Source of the DNA: Pantoea sp. BAV 3049 | GTDB lineage: Bacteria > Pseudomonadota > Gammaproteobacteria > Enterobacterales > Enterobacteriaceae | Assembly: GCF_009765445.1 (NCBI RefSeq) | Contig: NZ_WHOY01000031.1 | Location: forward strand, 2,711,683-2,775,682 | Length of the DNA stretch: 64,000 bases | Reading direction: 5' to 3' | Part shown: piece by piece, positions 58,153-64,000 of the stretch | Numbering within the stretch: the stretch's first letter is position 1 | How the letters are laid out: the number at the start of each line of letters is the position of its first letter | Program-made: the position numbers and the translations under genes | Notes under the pieces: model-generated | Databases searched by the model: none | What the model was told of the DNA's origin: nothing | Seen by the model: the letters and a program-made list of their open reading frames with translations, nothing else

Positions 58153-58395
58153 CTATTCGTAGGGACCGTGATGCGCATCCACCGGCAGCAGCAACGTATC
58201 GACCACCAGCGACAGCGGCAGGTCGATAATCGTCAGAAAGCGCCAGGGCGTGTCACGGACATCCCACTGCACGCCAGGATAAAACTGATTGCCATGGCCT
58301 TGTCCCGGCATCGTGCGGCTGATAATGCTGCCACAACCGCTCAGTAGCATGACACAAAGCCCCAGCAGCAACCCACGAGTTATTGTCGACATCAT
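58153..58395 (-). CDS. yceK: YceK lipoprotein
   Basis: Small predicted outer-membrane lipoprotein of the YceK/YidQ family (DUF1375). From the ATG at 58395 it has 80 residues; the next codon is also ATG (58392). The signal ends MLLSGC and is followed by GSIISRTMPGQGHGNQFYPG, the family core. E. coli YceK is 75 residues. The frame extends upstream to 58470 but without conservation. It is convergent with msyB, with only 6 bp between the stops. Confidence 0.9.
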   Translation of the reverse strand: MMSTITRGLLLGLCVMLLSGCGSIISRTMPGQGHGNQFYPGVQWDVRDTPWRFLTIIDLPLSLVVDTLLLPVDAHHGPYE

Positions 58396-58498
58396 TTTTA
58401 ACCATTCAGCTGAATAAAAAACGCGCCATTGTACAGCAACAGTCTGCAACAGACAGAAGCTGGAATGCAAAATATCTGTAAAGCTGCCGGATTCAGGC

Positions 58499-58534
58499 GA
58501 AAAAAAACCGGGAAACTATTCCCGGTTTTTTGTG
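58499..58534 (-). terminator. Terminator of opgGH
   Basis: AAAACCGGGAA, loop ACTA, TTCCCGGTTTT; on the minus strand eight T follow. It lies just after the opgH stop and could also work on the plus strand. Confidence 0.9.
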
Positions 58535-58542
58535 CCCTGAGA

Positions 58543-61104
58543 TTAAGACTTCGCAGTCTGAATCGCCTCAGGATTCATCTTCAACGACTGATAGTAATCA
58601 AACCAGTCGTGATACTTATCGGCATGCTGCCACAGGCGATAATGCATCCTGGACAACGTCACCGGGTCGCTGATCAGTGCCAGACGACGATCGCGATCCA
58701 GCTTTTTCGGTGACTCGCTCAGCGCCTGATCAATCTGACGGTCGCGGGCAAACTCCAGCACATCACTTTTCAGGTGGCGGGAGGTGGCCATCGCACTGGC
58801 AAGGGCATTGAACGACGGGTTAAACACCGCGTGCATAAAGCCATCCTTCAGTGCGCGTGAGCGGTTAAGCTCCACGTAGCAATCGGTATCCAACAGCTCC
58901 TTAGGCGGATTGTACTCTTCAGGGATCAGGAACAGTTTAGCGCGCTTGGATGCGTTACCTGTTGTTGATCGGCTTGAGAATACCGAAACGAACGGAGACA
59001 GGATCAGCGAGAAGACAATCGGTGCCAGCCACCACAGGAAATTCAGATCCAGCCAGCCCATTCCTGCCGCCCAAACGATACCCAGTGCCATCTGCGAACC
59101 ATGACGTTTAAATGCTTCGCCCCAGGGCGTGGCATCATCATCACGCTGTGGAGAGTTCCACACCACTTCCCAGCCGAGAAACGCGCTGACCACAAACACG
59201 GTGTGGAACAGCATGCGTACCGGAGCGAGCAGGACCGAGAACAGCATCTCCAGGAACAGAGACACGGTAACGCGGAACACACCGCCATATTGCTTCGCCC
59301 CCTTGAACCAGATCAGCATAATACTGAGCAGTTTCGGCAGGAACAGCAGCACCATCGTGGTGGAGAACAGCGCAATAGCCAGTTCAGGACGCCACTGCGG
59401 CCATACCGGGAACAGCTGCCGGGGCTGCAGGAAGTACTGCGGCTCCATCAACGTATGCACTACCTGCAGGGCCGTGGAGAGCGCAAGGAACATAAACCAC
59501 AGCGGAGCCGACAGATAGGACATCACCCCCGTCAGGAACACCGCACGGTGAACCGGGTGCATACCTTTCACCAGGAACAGGCGGAAGTTCATCAGGTTGC
59601 CGTGACACCAGCGACGGTCACGCTTCAGTTCATCCAGCAGGTTTGGCGGCAGCTCCTCATAGGAACCCGGCAGATCGTAAGCAATCCATACGCCCCAGCC
59701 CGCACGACGCATCAGTGCAGCTTCCACGAAGTCATGCGACAGAATCGAACCGGCGAAGGAGCCTTCACCTGGTAGCGGTGCCAGCGCACAGTGCTCGATA
59801 AACGGCTTCACGCGGATAATAGCGTTGTGACCCCAGTAGTGGGACTCACCCAACTGCCAGAAGTGCAGGCCGGCGGTAAACAATGGGCCATAAACACGGG
59901 TGGCAAACTGCTGGCAACGTGCATACAGCGTATCCATGCCTGATGCTTTAGGCGAAGACTGGATAATACCGGCGTTCGGATTGGCTTCCATCATGCGCAC
60001 CAGACCGGTGAGACACTCACCGCTCATCACGCTGTCCGCATCCAGCACTACCATGTAGCTGTACTGGCTACCCCAGCGACGGCAGAAGTCATCAATGTTG
60101 CCGCTTTTACGCTTCACGCGACGGCGACGGCGGCGATAGAAGATGCGCCCTTCCCCACCCACATCGCGAACCAACTCCATCCAGGCTTTCTGTTCAGCCA
60201 GTGCGATATCAGGGTTGTAACTGTCACTCAGCACATAAACATCGAAATTCTGCTGCTCGCCCGTTCTGACGACGGACTCCCAGGTCGCCCGCAGACCGGC
60301 GAAGACACGTTCCACATCTTCGTTACAGATCGGCATGATCAGGGCGGTACGGTGCTCCGGGTTAATCGGCTCATCGCCTTTCAGGCCATAGGAGATACTG
60401 TACTTGTCCTTGCCGATCATTAGCTGCAGAAAGCCCATCAGCGCGGTCCAGAACCCGGCCGAAACCCAGCAGAACAGCACGGCGAACAGGAACAGGATCC
60501 CGGTTTGCAGGACATAAGGCAGGATCTGCAGCACAGACTGCTGCCAGTTCTGGTCAAGCATCTCCATTGGGTCAATCAGTGCCCAGCCCTGGTAAGGCAG
60601 AATGGTTTTCATGTACCAGGTCGCCACCACGGTCTGCGCGATGGTCAGCAGCAGTAAAATGTAGCGACGGATCGAGCCAACGTGACGCCACTTATCTTCC
60701 TGGCGCTGCTCTTCCGGGTTGCTGTAACGCGGTTTGGATTTACGGCCACGCAGAGAATCCCAGGCACGCCCCACGGGGTTGGTGCGCCAGGCTTCCGGAT
60801 ACATGGATGAACGGGTGTGGCGCGGCATCGCCTTCAGCGTGGTGCGATCCAGTTGGTCTTTATCAAACTGTTCGCCTTTGCCCACGGAATCCGGCCACGT
60901 CATCTCGATACGCGACTTCACTGACTCCAGCGGTACGTCGTCGGGACGAGTCTCCACCGGTCCGCCTTCGGCCAGCGACTGGTGCAGCTGGCCGAAGGCT
61001 TCGTCAGGCTGCCCGGGCAGCGTATCACGTAGCGCCCTCTTCCGCTCAGCGGAAAGGGGCAGCGCATCGATATAGTCAGTGGGTATAGCAGTAGACTTAT
61101 TCAT
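58543..61104 (-). CDS. opgH: Osmoregulated periplasmic glucan glucosyltransferase OpgH
   Basis: Inner-membrane GT2 enzyme that makes the linear beta-1,2-glucan backbone of osmoregulated periplasmic glucans and, in E. coli, also slows FtsZ assembly when UDP-glucose is high. The 853-residue protein has about eight membrane segments. The cytoplasmic GT domain contains [12 protein letters not shown] (metal-binding DxD-like) and the [16 protein letters not shown] segment (Q/RxxRW-type). The N-terminal region of about 130 residues is cytoplasmic. It overlaps the end of opgG by 8 bp, so the two are translationally coupled. Confidence 0.97.
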   Translation of the reverse strand: MNKSTAIPTDYIDALPLSAERKRALRDTLPGQPDEAFGQLHQSLAEGGPVETRPDDVPLESVKSRIEMTWPDSVGKGEQFDKDQLDRTTLKAMPRHTRSSMYPEAWRTNPVGRAWDSLRGRKSKPRYSNPEEQRQEDKWRHVGSIRRYILLLLTIAQTVVATWYMKTILPYQGWALIDPMEMLDQNWQQSVLQILPYVLQTGILFLFAVLFCWVSAGFWTALMGFLQLMIGKDKYSISYGLKGDEPINPEHRTALIMPICNEDVERVFAGLRATWESVVRTGEQQNFDVYVLSDSYNPDIALAEQKAWMELVRDVGGEGRIFYRRRRRRVKRKSGNIDDFCRRWGSQYSYMVVLDADSVMSGECLTGLVRMMEANPNAGIIQSSPKASGMDTLYARCQQFATRVYGPLFTAGLHFWQLGESHYWGHNAIIRVKPFIEHCALAPLPGEGSFAGSILSHDFVEAALMRRAGWGVWIAYDLPGSYEELPPNLLDELKRDRRWCHGNLMNFRLFLVKGMHPVHRAVFLTGVMSYLSAPLWFMFLALSTALQVVHTLMEPQYFLQPRQLFPVWPQWRPELAIALFSTTMVLLFLPKLLSIMLIWFKGAKQYGGVFRVTVSLFLEMLFSVLLAPVRMLFHTVFVVSAFLGWEVVWNSPQRDDDATPWGEAFKRHGSQMALGIVWAAGMGWLDLNFLWWLAPIVFSLILSPFVSVFSSRSTTGNASKRAKLFLIPEEYNPPKELLDTDCYVELNRSRALKDGFMHAVFNPSFNALASAMATSRHLKSDVLEFARDRQIDQALSESPKKLDRDRRLALISDPVTLSRMHYRLWQHADKYHDWFDYYQSLKMNPEAIQTAKS

Positions 61105-62653
61105 TGGCAGGCAACTGATAGCTCCAGGTTTCTGTCAGCGTCTTATCACCGTTAACCAGCGCAGCACGCATTTCGGTCGGCTGCTTGGTGTCTTTTACGC
61201 GCAGACGCATAATCAGACGCCAGCCTTTGGTGACCGGATTGTAGCGCACGCTGTTTTCCACCAGTTCACCGTTGTTACCAATACTGACCTGCGGCGTGAC
61301 CGGAGTGTTTTCCGGCAGCTTGCTCATATCCTGACCGGTAAAGTCAACGATGAAGGCCACCGTGCCGTCAGGCTGGCGAACCAGGTTGGACTGTTTCACA
61401 TCGCCAGTGGAGCGCAGCGTATTTTTCACATAGGCCGTTTCAGGCGAATGCAACGCGCTTTCATCGCGGGTGAAGTGCAGACGGTAGTTAAAATTCATCT
61501 CTTTGCCCGGATCCGGCAGTTTTTCCGGTGTCCAGAAGGCAACGATATTGTCGTTGGTTTCATCCGCAGTGGGGATCTCAACCAGTTCAACGTGGCCTTT
61601 GCCCCAGTCTCCCTGTGGCTCAATCCAGCCGCTCGGACGGAGATCGTAACGATCGTCCAGATCCTGGTACTGCGCAAAGTCACGCCCGCGCTGCAGCAGG
61701 CCGAAACCTTTCGGGTTCTCGACGGTGAAGGTGCTGACCGCCAGATGTTTCGGGTTATTCAGCGGACGCCAGATCCACTCGCCATTACCGGCATGGATCG
61801 ACAGACCGTTGGAGTCATGCAGCGCCGGACGGTAGTTAATCTGTGACGATGGCTGGTTAGGACCAAACAGGAACATACTGGTCAGCGGAGCCACACCCAG
61901 CTTGCCAACTTTGTCACGCAGATACACTTTGGACTGCACGTCCACAGTAGAATCTTTGCCTGGGGTGATCACAAAGCGATAAGCACCGGACGCGCGTGGC
62001 GAATCCAGCAGCGCATAGATCACCAGATGTTTGTCTGCTGGTTTTGGGCGCTCCACCCAGAATTCTTTAAAGCGCGGGAACTCTTCACCGGACGGCAACG
62101 CCGTGTCGATAGCCAACCCGCGGGAAGAAAGACCATACACCTGGCCCGCGCCGATCACGCGGAAGTAGCTGGCACCAAGGAAGCTGGAGATCTCATCGTC
62201 TTTCTTGTTTTTGCTGTTCAGTGGATACAGCACTTTAAACCCGGCAAAGCCGAGGTTTTTAACCGTTTCCGGATCGTGTTTAACGTTGCCGAAATTAAAA
62301 TAGTCCGGCGAGTATTTAATCTCACGCACGGTAGACGCGGTGACTTCGTTAATTTTTACCGGCGTGTCAAAGTACATTCCCTGATGGTAGAACTCGAGCT
62401 TGAACGGGGTCTTCAGCTTGCTCCACCAGGATTTATCACGATTGAACTGAATCTGCTGGTAGTCGGCATATTTCATGTCACGCAATTGGGAAGGTAAATT
62501 GCTTTTCGGCGCTTCGTACCCTTTCCCTGCTAAATCTTTCGCCTGTTTTGCGACGTCATCAATGCTGAAAGCCCAGCTTGAGCTGGCATACATTGACAGC
62601 AAAACTGTTACGCCAAGCCAGCGTAATTTCATCAGTTTTGGCTTATTCTTCAT
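61097..62653 (-). CDS. opgG: Glucan biosynthesis protein G (OpgG)
   Basis: Periplasmic protein needed with OpgH for glucan synthesis, thought to add beta-1,6 branches or to assist release. The ATG at 62653 gives 518 residues; a GTG at 62665 after a G-rich ribosome-binding stretch and an ATG at 62632 (511 residues, as in E. coli) are alternatives. The signal peptide ends SSSWA, followed by [20 protein letters not shown]. The beta-sandwich domain holds [11 protein letters not shown] and [17 protein letters not shown]. Confidence 0.96.
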   Translation of the reverse strand: MKNKPKLMKLRWLGVTVLLSMYASSSWAFSIDDVAKQAKDLAGKGYEAPKSNLPSQLRDMKYADYQQIQFNRDKSWWSKLKTPFKLEFYHQGMYFDTPVKINEVTASTVREIKYSPDYFNFGNVKHDPETVKNLGFAGFKVLYPLNSKNKKDDEISSFLGASYFRVIGAGQVYGLSSRGLAIDTALPSGEEFPRFKEFWVERPKPADKHLVIYALLDSPRASGAYRFVITPGKDSTVDVQSKVYLRDKVGKLGVAPLTSMFLFGPNQPSSQINYRPALHDSNGLSIHAGNGEWIWRPLNNPKHLAVSTFTVENPKGFGLLQRGRDFAQYQDLDDRYDLRPSGWIEPQGDWGKGHVELVEIPTADETNDNIVAFWTPEKLPDPGKEMNFNYRLHFTRDESALHSPETAYVKNTLRSTGDVKQSNLVRQPDGTVAFIVDFTGQDMSKLPENTPVTPQVSIGNNGELVENSVRYNPVTKGWRLIMRLRVKDTKQPTEMRAALVNGDKTLTETWSYQLPANE

Positions 62654-62905
62654 TTTAATCAGCACATCCCCCCCTTTCGTGTGCTCAAAACAATCCCATC
62701 CATCTTAATGGATAATTCAGCATTCCGACAGCTCAACAACGTGATAGTTCCTCCTGACTGCTGCTTTTAGCGCCCTGTTCTCAAGTGCTTAGCGGATACA
62801 GATTCGCCTGATAGTATACCCGGGTTTTCTAAACTAAAGTAAGCGTTAAGCTTTAGCGTGGCTCAGGGTGAGCAAACGCTGCAACGTGTTGAATATTGGA
62901 TGAAC

Positions 62906-64000
62906 ATGACTAAAAAAACACAGCAAAGAGAGTATTTTTTTGATTCAATCAGGGCCTATCTGATGCTTTTAGGCGTTCCTTTTCACGTCTCACTGATTTA
63001 TTCCACCCAATCATGGTCAGTTAACAGCCCGGCCCCTTCCGAATGGCTGACGATTTTGAACGATTTTATCCATGCTTTTCGCATGCAGGTTTTCTTCGTC
63101 ATTTCCGGCTATTTTTCCTATATGCTGTTTCTGCGTTACAGCCGCCAGCACTGGCTGAAGGTGCGCCTGGAACGGGTCGGCATTCCCATGCTGGCCGCCA
63201 TTCCGCTGCTGACCCTGCCGCAATTTTTTATGATTAAAGCCTGGACCACCAAAATTGGTGACTGGAGCACCCTTTCGCGGTATGAGAAATTTAACGCCCT
63301 GACCTGGGATTTAATCTCTCACCTGTGGTTTCTGCTGGTCCTGGTAGCACTGACTATTGCCGGCACCTGGATGTTTAAATGGCTGCGCGATGGCAAGGCG
63401 GCAAAAACAGAATATTCTGACCTCACCTGGACGAAACTCAGCTTTGCGATTCTGCTGTGCAGTCTTGCCTGGGGTGCTATCCGTCGCCTGCTGTTTATTT
63501 TTGAACCTCAGTTACTGGGTAATGGTCTGTTCAATTACGGTGTGATGCAGTCACTGTTCTTCCTGCCATTCTTTGTGCTAGGCGCAATGGCGTGGAAATA
63601 CCCGAAAATTAAAGAGCTGTTTGTAAAGCCGATCCCCTGGACGTTTATCGGGTCGGCACTGGCTTTTGTTGCCTACGTTGCCAACCAGACGTACAGCAAA
63701 GGAGAAGGCTGGCTGTATGAGATTGATGCGGTGGTATCAATGATGATGGGACTGTGGATGGTGAACGTGGTCTTCTCACTGGGCCACCGCATGCTGAATT
63801 CACATTCTCCACGGGTGACTTACCTGGTAAATGCCTCGCTGTTTATTTATCTGGTGCACCACCCGCTGACCATTTTGTACGGTATCTTCTTTGTTCCGGA
63901 GATCAGCAATAACACGCTGGGCTTCTTTACCGGCCTGCTGTTTGTCTTTGGCATCGCTTTTATTCTTTACGAGATCCACCTGCGGATCCCAGTGCTACGC
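62906..64000 (+). CDS. opgC: Glucan succinyltransferase OpgC (partial, 3' end outside window)
   Basis: Inner-membrane acyltransferase-3 family protein that adds succinyl groups to osmoregulated periplasmic glucans. The frame is open from ATG 62906 to the window edge (365 codons; E. coli OpgC is 385). An ATG two codons earlier (62900) is possible, but GGA precedes the later one. Seen are [20 protein letters not shown] with the family histidine, [21 protein letters not shown], and about ten membrane segments. It is divergent from opgG, as in E. coli. Confidence 0.95.
   Translation, partial: MTKKTQQREYFFDSIRAYLMLLGVPFHVSLIYSTQSWSVNSPAPSEWLTILNDFIHAFRMQVFFVISGYFSYMLFLRYSRQHWLKVRLERVGIPMLAAIPLLTLPQFFMIKAWTTKIGDWSTLSRYEKFNALTWDLISHLWFLLVLVALTIAGTWMFKWLRDGKAAKTEYSDLTWTKLSFAILLCSLAWGAIRRLLFIFEPQLLGNGLFNYGVMQSLFFLPFFVLGAMAWKYPKIKELFVKPIPWTFIGSALAFVAYVANQTYSKGEGWLYEIDAVVSMMMGLWMVNVVFSLGHRMLNSHSPRVTYLVNASLFIYLVHHPLTILYGIFFVPEISNNTLGFFTGLLFVFGIAFILYEIHLRIPVLR

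Noticed and set aside
61079..61846. Plus-strand frame of 255 codons
   Set aside because: Antisense to the end of opgG; no family-like sequence.
1..64000. Phage, insertion sequence, CRISPR, tRNA or restriction/defence island
   Set aside because: No transposase, integrase, repeat-spacer array, tRNA-like cloverleaf or defence gene was seen on either strand; the content is core chromosome.

Overview
The window is an ordinary stretch of chromosome from a motile, Gram-negative enterobacterium. Almost every gene is recognisable as a close relative of an Escherichia coli K-12 gene from the ndh-ptsG-fab-rne-flg-pyrC-mdoGH segment, in nearly the same order. Several differences point away from E. coli: no fhuE between hinT and ptsG, a carbonic anhydrase/SulP pair between ndh and ycfP, an RNase E of 1229 residues, an old-yellow-enzyme gene next to lpxL, and a divergent ProP. 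I infer a member of the Erwinia/Pantoea group, but the sequence alone does not settle the genus. Gene density is high and no phage, insertion sequence, CRISPR array, rRNA or tRNA was seen.

Layout. 1-1138: ndh, minus strand and cut by the window edge, with a perfect FNR box upstream. 1765-3817: beta-carbonic anhydrase and a SulP anion transporter. The transporter frame is broken at a run of seven A; the pair is preceded by AT-rich DNA with a PmrA-like direct repeat. 3827-7612: ycfP-nagZ-thiK-lpoB-ycfL-hinT (cell-wall recycling, thiamine salvage, PBP1B activation). 7900-9333: ptsG with a conserved SgrS-pairing leader and an Mlc-like operator. 9628-20174: one long minus-strand run, transcribed yceD-rpmF-plsX-fabH-fabD-fabG-acpP-fabF-pabC-mltG-tmk-holB-tatD. 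It joins ribosomal protein L32, phospholipid and fatty-acid synthesis, folate, peptidoglycan and DNA replication functions. 20317-22200: maf (plus) and rluC (minus), separated by a large imperfect palindrome.

22774-26463: rne with a leader of about 365 nt. 26625-38233: the flagellar flg cluster. flgBCDEFGHIJKL runs on the minus strand and flgA, flgM, flgN on the plus strand; together they encode rod, hook, rings, hook-filament junction, rod muramidase, P-ring chaperone, anti-sigma-28 factor and export chaperone. Sigma-28-type promoters are visible before flgM and flgK. 38305-42136: murJ-mviM-yceH-rimJ (minus). 42443-48757: mdtH, grxB, yceB, pyrC, dinI (with LexA box), an unrecognised small gene, bssS, solA (plus). 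48868-50346: a ProP-like transporter (minus). 50978-52125: cytochrome b561 and yceI. 52181-53233: trhO (minus). 53344-58146: OYE-family reductase, lpxL, mdtG, a YagU-like protein and msyB (plus). 58153-62653: yceK, then opgH-opgG (transcribed opgG to opgH, minus). 62906-64000: opgC, plus strand and cut by the window edge. The last three opg genes make and decorate osmoregulated periplasmic glucans.

No wholly new multi-gene system was found. The points most worth checking are the frameshifted bicarbonate-type transporter with its PmrA-like promoter box, the mdtH frame that reads through a terminator-like hairpin and ends in a TTGA overlap with grxB, the palindrome at 21.1 kb, the enlarged RNase E scaffold, and the unassigned 94-residue protein beside dinI.
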